Shown here one piece after another: positions 50,571-59,423 of a DNA stretch of 64,000 nucleotides. This DNA is from Amycolatopsis saalfeldensis (GTDB lineage Bacteria > Actinomycetota > Actinomycetes > Mycobacteriales > Pseudonocardiaceae). The position numbers and the translations under genes are program-made. The notes beneath the pieces are model-generated. The model saw only the letters and a program-made list of their open reading frames with translations, had not been told where the DNA came from and searched no databases. Location: contig NZ_FOEF01000001.1 of the NCBI RefSeq assembly GCF_900110575.1, positions 744,001 to 808,000 on the forward strand. The letters run 5' to 3'. Numbering within the stretch: position 1 is the first letter of the stretch; each line of letters begins with the position of its first letter.

Positions 50571-51418
50571 GGCTTCTGAGGGTGGTTCGCGTCGTATTCG
50601 TGGACCGCCGAGCGCTGGGTGCGGGTGCGCAGGAGCGCCGCTTCCGGTTCGTCGTCCACGTCGTTCAGGCCGAGTTCCACCGCACGGCGGATCTGCTCCC
50701 GGTTTTCGCGGACGACCGAAGAGAAGAAATCGTCGATGCGGGGGTCCAGCAGGACTTCCAGCAGCACCCGGAAGGACGTGTCCACGGCGGCGCGCACGAT
50801 CTCGTCGTGGAAGGGCAGCCGCTTGAGCCGGCCCAGCTGCGGGTCCTCCGAAAGCTTCTCGGTGATGATGGACCGCAGCTCGACCTTGTTCTCGTTCAAG
50901 GACTTCGCCAGGTTCTCCGGGTAGTTGCCGGTCTCCAGCACCTTCACGACCTCGTCCAGCACCGCGACGGTGATCGGCTTCTTGATGGCGCGCACGATCG
51001 GCTCGGACAGCTTGTCGACAAGCCGGTAAGTGAACTGCTCGCCCACGGCGCGGTCGGCGCCCCGGCCGATCCGGATCAGCAGCAGGAGCACCACCAGCAC
51101 GTGGTGCTGCGCGACGAAAGCCGGGTGCGCGATCGGGATCATCGCGAACACCTCGTACCAGTTGCGCGCGATGAACGCGGCCCGCCAGCCGACCTTGCGC
51201 CAGCGCCAGAGGAAGTGGAGCAGGAAGATCCCGCACACCACGCAGTCGACGGTGAACAGCCACCGCCCCTCGGCCCCGGCCTGCGGGGTGAGCAGCAGGT
51301 ACCCCGGCAGCCCGACCGAGACGAGGGCGAGCACGAACATCACCCAGTCGTCCGCGTGCACGTTGCCGGGCAGGATCCCGCTGTTCAGCTCGTGCTCCCG
51401 CGGGCGGGTGGTGGTCAT
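50567..51418 (-). CDS. Ion-transport-like membrane protein with voltage-sensor-like segment
   Basis: 283 residues. The N-terminal 120 residues hold four predicted helices, including a polar one with IRIGRGADR reminiscent of a voltage-sensor S4; the remainder is soluble and helical (about 130-283). No pore motif (such as TVGYG) is seen, so it is not an ordinary potassium channel, and the function is unknown. The ATG at 51418 follows GGAGAAGGC; a start six codons earlier is possible. Its 3' end overlaps the TetR gene by 4 nt. Confidence 0.65.
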   Translation of the reverse strand: MTTTRPREHELNSGILPGNVHADDWVMFVLALVSVGLPGYLLLTPQAGAEGRWLFTVDCVVCGIFLLHFLWRWRKVGWRAAFIARNWYEVFAMIPIAHPAFVAQHHVLVVLLLLIRIGRGADRAVGEQFTYRLVDKLSEPIVRAIKKPITVAVLDEVVKVLETGNYPENLAKSLNENKVELRSIITEKLSEDPQLGRLKRLPFHDEIVRAAVDTSFRVLLEVLLDPRIDDFFSSVVRENREQIRRAVELGLNDVDDEPEAALLRTRTQRSAVHEYDANHPQKP

Positions 51419-51560
51419 GCCTTCTCCAGTGGTCAACGGGGAGCATCAACGCGGTATCGCCCGATCATGGCACGTCACGGTGGCCGCAGCCGCGCGACGC
51501 GGCAGCTGTCTTCGCCGACCACGTGGCTCGACGGCACGGCGACGAAATCTGTGAAACGTC

Positions 51561-51600
51561 CGTGGGGCCCGCTCGCCACAACAGGCGAGCGGGCCCCACG
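51561..51600 (-). terminator. Strong hairpin terminator
   Basis: A 17-bp perfect stem (CGTGGGGCCCGCTCGCC with its complement) and a 6-nt loop. It lies 9 nt after the stop of the minus-strand DUF4232-type gene, with a weak T-rich stretch on that side. Confidence 0.85.
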
Positions 51601-51608
51601 GCTTCCGA

Positions 51609-52139
51609 TCAGCGAACGGGGGCGGCGCCCGCCGTGACGGCGCCGACGGTCAGGCTGTGCGCGTCGGCGGAGTTGTCGAGCGGGCCCTGGTTCCACGGCA
51701 GCGTGATCCGCGGGTCGGAGTCGGTGCCGCGCGGGTCGGTGGTGCCGGGCGCGGTGACGGTGACGCTCGAGGGGTGCGCCTGGTTCTCCGGCGCCTCGAT
51801 TCCGGTCCAGTGCAACAACATCGTGGCCGACTGGCCGTCCGCGATGGTCACCAGCGGCGCGTCCTCGGCCACGGGCGTCACGGTGATGCCGTCGGCGCCG
51901 GTGAGCGCGACGGGCAGCGCGCCCTGGAAGTTGCAGGACACCCCGGGCTTGGCGGTGAACTGCACGTACGCGTACCGCTGGCCGGCTCCCGGATCACCGG
52001 CGAGCAGCGCGGTGTCGACCTGTCCGGCGGTGCAGCGGAAGTCGGTCGGCATCGCGGACGCCGTCCCGGCACCCGCGAAAACCGCGGTGGCCCCGGCGAT
52101 CGCGGCCACGGCGGCGAGGTGGCGAAGTCCGATGGTCAT
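51609..52139 (-). CDS. Secreted DUF4232-like protein
   Basis: 176 residues with a signal peptide (about 1-29, AGAGTASAM) and a beta-sandwich-like domain of about 145 residues including two cysteines (FRCTAGQ and SCNFQG). Matches the DUF4232 pattern of actinomycete secreted proteins of unknown function. The ATG at 52139 follows GAGGAGGAA. No obvious operon partner; a strong terminator follows. Confidence 0.8.
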   Translation of the reverse strand: MTIGLRHLAAVAAIAGATAVFAGAGTASAMPTDFRCTAGQVDTALLAGDPGAGQRYAYVQFTAKPGVSCNFQGALPVALTGADGITVTPVAEDAPLVTIADGQSATMLLHWTGIEAPENQAHPSSVTVTAPGTTDPRGTDSDPRITLPWNQGPLDNSADAHSLTVGAVTAGAAPVR

Positions 52140-52343
52140 GGTCAGTGTTCCTCCTCTTCACGAGCGGACGTTCCGCCCGCCGCGCGACCCGCGGTGATTC
52201 TTTCAGCACGCGGCGCGCTCACTCGTGAAATATGCCCACCCCCTGATCGGATTACCTTCGTAAGTGGGATTGGCCGCAAGGGAGCAACCCTGAGTAGTCG
52301 TGAACGTCGTTGACCTACGGACTTGTCACAGACTTGTTCGACC

Positions 52344-53456
52344 TCAAGTGAAAGAGCTGATCAGGGTGTGGGGAGTGCCCTCGCCCAGCATCAGGTAGAG
52401 ATCGGCGGCCTCGGAGTTGGCCGCGATGCTACGGGCGAACATGGCTTGCTCGTATTCGGTGAGCGCGGTCTCGACGTCGCCGGAACGAGCGGCGATGGCC
52501 CGGCCCAATTCGGCGCCGTCGTACAGGGCCGAGTTGGCGCCTTCGCCATTGGGGGCCGCGAGGTGCGCGGCGTCGCCGAGCAGGGTCACCCCCGGCGTCC
52601 GGTGCCACCGGTGCTCGACCGGCAGGGTGTGGATGTGGCGCAGGACCGGCGCGGTCTCGCCGTCGGTCACCAGTGCGGTGAGCCGCGGTGCCCAGCCGTC
52701 GAACTCGCCCGCGATCCGGGCGGAGGCCGCGGCGGGATCGGTGAAATCGATGCCGTCGAACCACTCCTGCGGACGAGCGAGCATCACCCAGGTGTGGAGG
52801 TTCCCGCCGCGCTCCCGGTGGGCCAGGATCCCCTTGCCCGGTTCGAGCACCATCATCGCGCCGCCGCCGACGGTCTCCGCGCTGACCGGGTGCCGGGTGT
52901 CGCCGTCGAACAGATGGGTCTCGATGAACGAAATGCCCGTGTACTCGGGCATCGCGCCGGAAACCAGCGACCGGACGCGGGACCAGGCGCCGTCCGCGCC
53001 CACCAGCAGGCTCGTGGTGACGGTGGTGCCGTCGGCGAAGGCCACCTCGTGGCGGCCATCACCGAGGGCTCGCACACCGTCCACCTTGTGTCCCCAGTGG
53101 ACAGTCCCGGCCGGGAGCGAGTCGAGCAGCATGCGCCGCAGTTCGCCGCGCTGCACCTCGGGGTTGCCGCCCGTGCCGTCGTCGGGGACGTCGAGCAGGA
53201 GCCGGCCGTCCCGGTCGAGGAGCCGCATCGCCTGACGTCCCTCCAGGACGAGCTCGCGGAACTCCCCGGTGAGGCCCGCGGCCTCCAGCGCCCGCTGGCC
53301 GTTGTATTCGCGGATGTCGAGCAGCCCGCCCTGGGTGCGCGCCGAGGGGGAGGGCTCCGCCTCGTGGACCGTGGCCGGAATGCCGTGGACGTGCAGCACC
53401 CGGGCCAGCATCAGCCCGCCGAGGCCCGCTCCGATGATCGTGACCGGTGTCGTCAT
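52344..53456 (-). CDS. FAD-dependent monooxygenase (TetX/PHBH-like)
   Basis: 370 residues. Residues about 5-35 give the FAD dinucleotide fold (VTIIGAGLGGLMLARVL, then HEAEPS); DGAWSRVR follows, and TLLGDAAHLAAPNGEGAN is the second flavin motif. It is the class A flavoprotein hydroxylase type to which TetX and aromatic hydroxylases belong. The substrate is unknown. The ATG at 53456 follows GGGGAGGAACACC. It is divergent from a TetR gene with two direct operator repeats between them, so it is likely a drug or aromatic-compound defence enzyme. Confidence 0.9.
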   Translation of the reverse strand: MTTPVTIIGAGLGGLMLARVLHVHGIPATVHEAEPSPSARTQGGLLDIREYNGQRALEAAGLTGEFRELVLEGRQAMRLLDRDGRLLLDVPDDGTGGNPEVQRGELRRMLLDSLPAGTVHWGHKVDGVRALGDGRHEVAFADGTTVTTSLLVGADGAWSRVRSLVSGAMPEYTGISFIETHLFDGDTRHPVSAETVGGGAMMVLEPGKGILAHRERGGNLHTWVMLARPQEWFDGIDFTDPAAASARIAGEFDGWAPRLTALVTDGETAPVLRHIHTLPVEHRWHRTPGVTLLGDAAHLAAPNGEGANSALYDGAELGRAIAARSGDVETALTEYEQAMFARSIAANSEAADLYLMLGEGTPHTLISSFT

Positions 53457-53486
53457 GGTGTTCCTCCCCAAGCCCGCCGACCCTCG

Positions 53487-53536
53487 TTGGATCGCCACTC
53501 CAATCAAGTTAGCACGTGATTGGATCGCCACTCCAA
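53487..53536. promoter_or_regulatory. Paired TetR operators (33 bp apart)
   Basis: The 17-bp sequence TTGGATCGCCACTCCAA occurs perfectly twice, at 53487-53503 and 53520-53536, with centres 33 bp apart (three helical turns). Each copy is itself an imperfect inverted repeat (TTGGA-7-TCCAA). They lie in the short interval between the FAD monooxygenase and TetR genes and would cover both promoters. Confidence 0.92.
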
Positions 53537-53554
53537 CTATGCGATAGTGGACCC

Positions 53555-54226
53555 GTGGACAAGAAGACGCGAGCACCCCGGCGCAAAGACGGCCTGTCCA
53601 GAGAGGTGATCATCCAGGCCGCGACCGAGCTGCTGGACGACGGCGGCGAGAGCGCGCTGACCCTGCGCGCGCTGACCGTGCACCTGCACACCGGTTACGG
53701 GGCGATCTACCACCACGTCACGGACAAGAACGACCTGCTCGCGGCCACCGCCGACGACATCATCACCCGCGTGCTGTCCGGCGCGGCCACCGACGCCGAC
53801 CCCCGCGAAACCCTGCGCCGCCTCGCGCTGGGCCTGTTCGACGCGATCGACGCGCACCCCTGGGTCGGGGCGGAGCTTTCCCGGCAACCGTGGCGGCCCG
53901 CGCTGCTGGACTTCTACGAGAGCATCGGCAAGCTGCTGGACGCGCTCGCCGTCCCCGAGCGGGCGATCTTCGACGCCGCCGGCACGCTCGTGAACTACGT
54001 CATCGGCGTCGCCGTGCAAAACGCCGCGAACGCCCGCCACCTCGACGGCGACGGCACGGAACGGGCGGCCTTCCTGGACGCCACCGCCACCCGATGGGCA
54101 CAGCTGGATCCCGCCCGGTACCCGTTTGTCCACGCCTCCATGACCAAGCTGCGCGAGCACGACGACCGCGAGCAGTTCCTTGCCGGCGTGGACATCTTCC
54201 TGAGCGGAATCGCCGCTCTGCACTAG
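53555..54226 (+). CDS. TetR-family repressor (TetR_C-type) of the FAD monooxygenase
   Basis: 223 residues. Helix-turn-helix ESALTLRALTVHLHTGYGAI (about 30-49) and an all-helical ligand domain. The GTG at 53555 is the only start that gives the correct N-terminal length; it lies 18 nt after the second operator, so translation may begin at or near the mRNA 5' end. It overlaps the next, convergent gene by 4 nt. Confidence 0.88.
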   Translation: MDKKTRAPRRKDGLSREVIIQAATELLDDGGESALTLRALTVHLHTGYGAIYHHVTDKNDLLAATADDIITRVLSGAATDADPRETLRRLALGLFDAIDAHPWVGAELSRQPWRPALLDFYESIGKLLDALAVPERAIFDAAGTLVNYVIGVAVQNAANARHLDGDGTERAAFLDATATRWAQLDPARYPFVHASMTKLREHDDREQFLAGVDIFLSGIAALH

Positions 54227-55203
54227 CCGAGCAGTGCCTCGCCCAGCGGTGTCGTCAGGTAGAGCACGCCGCGGCCGGACCGTTCGCGGGCGACGAGGCC
54301 GGTTTCGCGCAGGACGCGCAGGTGCTGGGAGACGGCGCTCGGCGTCACGGCGAAAACCCGGGCCAGGTCGGTGGTCGTGGCGGGCGAGCGGAGTGCTTCG
54401 AGCAGCCCGGCGCGCATCGGGCCCAGCAGCCGGGTCACGCCGGAGGACGGCGGGCGCGTGCCGGCCGTCCAGACTGCGCCGACGCCGCGCGCCGGGTAGC
54501 GGACCGTGGTCTGGGTGGTCGTGTTTCCTTTGATCAGCACGTATGCCGAGCCCAGCGCGACCGGCATCAGCACCAGTCCGCCCGGGCCGCGGTTCACGAT
54601 CTTGTCGGCGCGCCACCGTCGGCCGCCGAGGGTCAGGCGGCCGTCCGCCCAGCGCAGGTCCGGGTGCAGGTCGGCGAACAGCCGCGCGGCGCCGCCCGCG
54701 GCCAGTTGCCGGGCGCGGTAGGCGACGTCCGCGTCGAGCACCGCCCGGATCCGCGGCCAGTGCGGGGCGATCAGCCGGTCGTGGGCCGCCCGCAGCTCGG
54801 CCGCGATCGCGCGCAGGCCGGCCGCCGGGTGCGCGGCGAGTTCGGCCGCGGGCGTGGGCAGGTCGTCGCCGAAGACGCGGTGGAGGCTGGCGCGGACCTG
54901 ACGGGCGGTGGTGCGGCACAGGGCCGCGAGGTCGTCGTCGAGTGAAGTGCCGGCGCCGGTGGGCGCGGGCACCAGGAAATTGGGCCAGCTCGGCCGGTCG
55001 CCGGTGATCAGCGGCCAGGTGCGCGGCAGGTCGAGCGGCCGCGCGGCCAGCTCGTCCGACGCCCAGCGCAACCACCGCAGGTGCAGTGCCCGGCGGTTCT
55101 GCCCGCCCAGTTGTTGCAGGGCCGCAATGGTTTCCGACAGCGCGGAGACGGCGAACCGCGTCTCCGCCAGCTCGGCCACCCCGAGTTCGACCGTCGTCGT
55201 CAC
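54223..55203 (-). CDS. ArsR-type regulator with N-terminal DUF5937-like domain
   Basis: 326 residues. A 230-residue N-terminal helical domain resembling DUF5937 precedes an ArsR winged helix at about 250-320 (SPATTTDLARVFAVTPSAVS, QHLRVLRETGLVARERSGRG). The metal-binding cysteines of classical ArsR are absent, so it senses something else. The GTG at 55203 is taken; a leaderless transcript is possible because no ribosome site precedes it. It is divergent from an MFS exporter and probably represses it through the short TAGC palindrome between them. Confidence 0.8.
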   Translation of the reverse strand: MTTTVELGVAELAETRFAVSALSETIAALQQLGGQNRRALHLRWLRWASDELAARPLDLPRTWPLITGDRPSWPNFLVPAPTGAGTSLDDDLAALCRTTARQVRASLHRVFGDDLPTPAAELAAHPAAGLRAIAAELRAAHDRLIAPHWPRIRAVLDADVAYRARQLAAGGAARLFADLHPDLRWADGRLTLGGRRWRADKIVNRGPGGLVLMPVALGSAYVLIKGNTTTQTTVRYPARGVGAVWTAGTRPPSSGVTRLLGPMRAGLLEALRSPATTTDLARVFAVTPSAVSQHLRVLRETGLVARERSGRGVLYLTTPLGEALLG

Positions 55204-55215
55204 CGGTCCGAGTAT

Positions 55216-55230
55216 GTAGCAAGGAGCTAA
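55216..55230. promoter_or_regulatory. Possible ArsR-family operator
   Basis: TAGC-5-GCTA (55217-55229) in the 67-nt space between the divergent ArsR-type regulator and MFS genes. Short arms only, so the call rests largely on position. Confidence 0.45.
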
Positions 55231-55270
55231 ATCATGTCGGACGGCGCCCGCCGCGCCCGAAGATCGCGCC

Positions 55271-56455
55271 ATGCCCCGTCTCCCCTCCTCGTACTGGCGC
55301 CTCTGGTGGGCCAGCGGCATCGACAACGTCGGCGACGGGGCCTTCGCGGCGGCCGTCCCGCTGCTGGCCGTCACGATCACGCACGACCCGCGGCTGGTGG
55401 CAGCGGTCTCCGCCGCGACGTACCTGCCGTGGCTGCTGCTCTCGCTGCCGGCCGGCGCGCTCGTCGACCGGCACGACCGCGTCGCGCTGATGTGGCGTTC
55501 GCAGGCGGTCCAGGCGGTGCTCGTCGGGGCCGTCGCGGCGCTGGCCGCGACCGGCCGGATCAGCCTGGTCTCACTCGCCGTGGCCGCGTTCGCGCTGGGC
55601 TGCTGCGACGTCGTCTTCGACAACGCGAGCCAGGCCTTCCTGCCCGAGATCGTGCCGAAACCCTTGCTGCACAAGGCCAACGGCGCTCAGCAGGCGATCA
55701 CCACGGTCGGTGCGCAGTTCCTCGGGCCGCCGGTCGGCAGCGCGCTCTTCGCACTCGCTGTCGCGCTGCCGTTCGGCCTCGACGCCGGTTCCTTCGCGCT
55801 GTCCGCGAGCCTGCTCGCCACGCTGCCACGTACGCGAAGGCCGCCCGCGCGCACAGCGATCACCGATGGCCTGCGCTGGCTCGCGCGGCACCGGCTCCTG
55901 CGTACGCTCGCGATCTTGTTGGGCGTCAACACCTTCTGCGGCCAACTCGCGACCGCGACGCTCGTACTGCTGGCCACGGAGACCCTGCACGTGTCCATCG
56001 CCGGTTACGGCGTGCTGCTCGCGGGAACGGCGTTCGGCGGGCTGCTCGGCGGGCTGGTGAACGCGCGGCTCGTGGCCGTTTTCGGTGCGCTGCCCGCCCT
56101 CTTGGCCGCGCTGGCCGGCAACGTCGTGGTGTTCGTCGGCATCGGCCTGACCCCCGACGCGGTGGTGCTCGGCGCGCTGCTCGCCACCAACGGTTTCGCC
56201 ACCACACTCTGGAACGTGGTGACCGTGAGCCTGCGCCAGCAGATCGTGCCGGACGTGCTGCTCGGTCGCGTCACCAGCGTGTACAAGCTGCTGGGCAAGG
56301 GCTTGATCCCGCTCGGCACGCTGACCGGCGGACTGGTGGCGCACGCCTTCGGGCTGCGTGCGCCGTACCCCGTGGCCGGAGTCCTGCGTGGACTCGCGCT
56401 GCTGGCCGCGCTGCCGGTGCTGGTGAGCGCCCTGCGCGCGAACTCCGACGGCTGA
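55271..56455 (+). CDS. MFS transporter
   Basis: 394 residues, 12 predicted membrane helices, with the MFS motif GALVDRHDRVALM after helix 2. The N-terminus RLPSSYWRLWWASGIDNVGD is typical of the MFS group related to enterobactin exporters. Substrate unknown. ATG at 55271; an ATG at 55234 is out of frame. Divergent from the DUF5937/ArsR regulator, its likely repressor. Confidence 0.88.
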   Translation: MPRLPSSYWRLWWASGIDNVGDGAFAAAVPLLAVTITHDPRLVAAVSAATYLPWLLLSLPAGALVDRHDRVALMWRSQAVQAVLVGAVAALAATGRISLVSLAVAAFALGCCDVVFDNASQAFLPEIVPKPLLHKANGAQQAITTVGAQFLGPPVGSALFALAVALPFGLDAGSFALSASLLATLPRTRRPPARTAITDGLRWLARHRLLRTLAILLGVNTFCGQLATATLVLLATETLHVSIAGYGVLLAGTAFGGLLGGLVNARLVAVFGALPALLAALAGNVVVFVGIGLTPDAVVLGALLATNGFATTLWNVVTVSLRQQIVPDVLLGRVTSVYKLLGKGLIPLGTLTGGLVAHAFGLRAPYPVAGVLRGLALLAALPVLVSALRANSDG

Positions 56456-56530
56456 CCGATCGGCGGGCGGCGGTTACCCTGGGAATGTCTTTCATGTTCT
56501 GCGCTCGTCCTGGCAGGAGGGGGTCCCGAC

Positions 56531-57939
56531 GTGCCGAGTACCGCATCTCGATTCCGCACGCTCAGCACCGGGTTGCCGCCCGGCCCCGGCCGGGTCTTCC
56601 TCCGGCGGGCGGTCGTGCTGGGCGGGAGCGTGGCCGGGCTGATGGCCGCGCGGGTGCTGAGCGAGCACGCCGAAGAAGTCCTCATCGTGGAACGCGACGA
56701 GGACACCGCGGACGGCGGGCCACGCCCGGGCGTTCCCCAGGGCGGCCATGTGCACGCCCTGCTGCCGGCCGGGGCGGTGCAGCTGGAGCGGTGGTACCCC
56801 GGGTTCACCGCGGAGGCGGTCGCGGGCGGCGCGGTCATCCCGCCGGCCGACGGCTCCCGGACCCGGCGGTTCGTGAACGGCGCCGCCCGGCCGCAGGCGC
56901 AGGAGCCGCTGTTCCTGCTCAGCACCCGGTCGTTCCTGGAGAACCGGGTGCGCCGCCGGACCCTGGCCATCGGGAACGTCCGGCAGGTGACCGGACGGGC
57001 GGAAGGGCTCGTTTTCGACGGGGACCGGGTGACCGGCGCGAGCTACCGGCCCGAGGGGGACGGCGAGCCGGTCACGGTGGCGTCCGACCTCGTGGTCGAC
57101 GCGATGGGCCGCTCCAGCCGGCTCGGCGACTGGCTGGACGGGGCCGGCTGGGAGCGCCCGCCGATCCACCGGATGCCGATCAAGCTCAACTACGCCACCG
57201 CGGTGTTCCGCCACGACAGCAGCATCACCGACGTCTGCACCGTCCTCTCGCAGGCCGGCGCCGACGTCACCCCGGACCGGGCGGCCCGGATCGGCGGCGT
57301 CCTGCGGGTGGAGGGCGACCGCTGGATCATGCTGATCTCCGGTTACGGCGACGATCACCCGAGCCGCGACCCACAGGACTTCATCACCCGGTGCCGCCGC
57401 GACTTCCCGCCGGAGTTCGGCGACATCGCCGAGCGCGCGGAGATGATCGGCGAAGTGCTGACCTACCACCAGGCCGACAGCCGGCGGCGGGATTTCCATG
57501 CGCTGCGCCGGTTTCCGGCGGGCCTGGTCGCCGCCGGCGACGCGGTGGCGTCGTTCAACCCGGTCTACGGGCAGGGCTGACCTCGGCCGCCCTGCACGCC
57601 TCCTGCCTTTCGGCCTACCTGCGGGCCGAGCCGTCCCTGCGCGAGCCGGCCAAGGCGTACTTCGACCAGGTCAGGGTCATCATCGACGCCGCCTGGCAGG
57701 TCTCCGCCTTCGCCGACCTCGAACTCCCGCACGTGGACGGGCCGTACCCGCCCGGCTACCGGCTCATCCGCTGGCTCACCGGCCGGATGTTCACGGCGTC
57801 GCTGACCGACCCCCGGACCGACGACCGCCTGAGCCGGATCATCAACATGCTGGCCCATCCGAACTCGCTGGCCGCTCCGGCCGCGGTGGCCCGGGCGCTG
57901 TGGGTCACGCGGGGACGCAGTTCGAAACCCGCGGCATGA
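56531..57939 (+). pseudogene. FAD-dependent monooxygenase gene broken by a 1-nt deletion
   Basis: The reading frame from 56531 encodes an FAD-dependent oxidase/hydroxylase: [20 protein letters not shown] for FAD binding, then [14 protein letters not shown], then ending at the flavin motif [14 protein letters not shown] and a stop at 57580. The natural continuation (TSAALHASCLSAYL to the stop at 57939) lies in the -1 frame. Restoring one A (GGC-ATG-ACC instead of GGC-TGA-CC) gives the classic YGQGMTSAA sequence. The two parts together would encode about 470 residues. Because only one base is missing, it is either a recent mutation or a base-calling error. Confidence 0.85.
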
Positions 57940-58019
57940 TGCGGACAGCCGGGCCCGGTCCCCGTTCGCATTGCTTAGGATTCGAGTGCACTGACCACTG
58001 CTGAATCGGGAGAACGGCC

Positions 58020-58622
58020 ATGCGCGGCAAATCGGCGGTCGCCGGATCGGGCCTGATCGCCCTCACCCTGCTGAGCGGCTGCGGGAGCGGCGGACAGCCC
58101 GCGGCCGACGCGCCGTCGACGCCGCCGGTCTCTTCGGTCGCACCGCCGCCGGTGTCGTCGGTGTCCGCGCCACCGGGGCCCGCAGCGAGCCCGGACCCGC
58201 GGGGCTGGGCGCTGCTGATGTGCCTGACCACCGGCTCGATCTCCATGGCACCAGTGGTTTACGCCGGTTCACCGCACGCCGACCCCGGCGGCTTCACCAA
58301 GCGGGTGGCGAGTTCGGCGCAGCTCGTCCGCAGCGCGGTGACCTCCGTCGACTCGATCCCGCACACCGGGGTGGACGACGTCGACGCCATCGCCGCCCGC
58401 CTGCGCCAGTCCGTCGACTCGACCGCGCCGAAAGCCGCCGCGCTGTTCGACCAGGGCGCGGCCGGTTCGGACGCCGCGGTCACCGCGCGCCTCGACCAGG
58501 CCAACGCGCTGCTGGCGAGCATCCACCCGGACGGCGGCGAGCTCTACGACGCGGCGCAGTCCTCCGAGACCATCGGCGCGGCGTACCGGAGCGCCTCGAG
58601 CTGCCCGATCCAGCGCCCGTAA
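58020..58622 (+). CDS. Hypothetical lipoprotein
   Basis: 200 residues. Signal peptide ending in the lipobox LLSGC at about 18-22 with a Ser/Pro-rich linker (about 25-60). The rest is helical with two or three cysteines and no recognised domain. Immediately convergent with the encapsulin gene (3 nt between stops). Function unknown; nothing ties it to the encapsulin except position. Confidence 0.72.
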   Translation: MRGKSAVAGSGLIALTLLSGCGSGGQPAADAPSTPPVSSVAPPPVSSVSAPPGPAASPDPRGWALLMCLTTGSISMAPVVYAGSPHADPGGFTKRVASSAQLVRSAVTSVDSIPHTGVDDVDAIAARLRQSVDSTAPKAAALFDQGAAGSDAAVTARLDQANALLASIHPDGGELYDAAQSSETIGAAYRSASSCPIQRP

Positions 58623-58625
58623 GGC

Positions 58626-59423
58626 TCAGGCGGTCAGGCCGACCGCGGCCTCGGCGGTGTTCACCAGGAACGTCAGCGTCTCGTGGAAGTAGAGCTCCAC
58701 AGTGGACGCATCGTGGCCGAGGTAGCCGATCGACAGGTCCTGGCCGAGGTGCAGCTCGTAGTCGCCGCCGCGGGTCGAGAGCACGCAGGCGCCTTCGATG
58801 GCCGGGGTCCAGATGATGTCGCCGTCGACGATCTGCTTCAGGTGGTCGATCACCGGATAACCGTGGCTGGCCGCCTCGATCGCGGCGGTGTAGGCCGTCT
58901 TGCTCAGCAGCACCGCGTACGGGCCGACGACACCGGCCGCGCGCAGCTTGCCGAGCGCGTCGCCGATCGCCTGCGGGTACGCGCTCGCTTCGGAAGGCAG
59001 GGCGAGCGGACTCAGCGACGAGGCCGGGCGGATGCCGTCGATGCCGGCGTCGGCGAAACCGTCGAAGACCACCCGGTCCTCGGCGTATGCGATGTTCTGC
59101 GCGGCGTCCTTCACCGGCTGCCAGTCGGCGTCCTTCGCGCCCCACTCCACCGAATCGACGGCGTCGCGGCTGACCGTGAACGGCACCCGGAGGTCGACGA
59201 TCCGCTGGGCCGTGCGCAACCGCGCCTGCACCCCCGCCGACGGCGACGCGATCGAGTCCAGGTGCCCGGTGCCGACGGCCGACAGCGACAGATCGCCGGC
59301 CACCACCACGTCGACGACCCGGCGCGCGGAAGCCAGCTCGCGGAACGTGCGGCGGGCCTCCTCCTCGAGCTCCGACCAGGCGGCCGAGGAGATCGGGGCG
59401 AGCTCGCGATGCAGGTTGTTCAT
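58626..59423 (-). CDS. Encapsulin shell protein (family 1)
   Basis: 265 residues, the usual length of family 1 (linocin M18/HK97-fold) encapsulins. N-terminal NNLHRELAPISSAAWSELEE, a P-domain with RVVDVVVAGDLSLSAVGTG, and C-terminal SIGYLGHDASTVELYFHETL are characteristic. Subunits assemble into icosahedral nanocompartments that enclose enzymes carrying a C-terminal targeting peptide. The ATG overlaps the stop of the DyP peroxidase gene by 4 nt, so cargo and shell are translated together. Confidence 0.95.
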   Translation of the reverse strand: MNNLHRELAPISSAAWSELEEEARRTFRELASARRVVDVVVAGDLSLSAVGTGHLDSIASPSAGVQARLRTAQRIVDLRVPFTVSRDAVDSVEWGAKDADWQPVKDAAQNIAYAEDRVVFDGFADAGIDGIRPASSLSPLALPSEASAYPQAIGDALGKLRAAGVVGPYAVLLSKTAYTAAIEAASHGYPVIDHLKQIVDGDIIWTPAIEGACVLSTRGGDYELHLGQDLSIGYLGHDASTVELYFHETLTFLVNTAEAAVGLTA

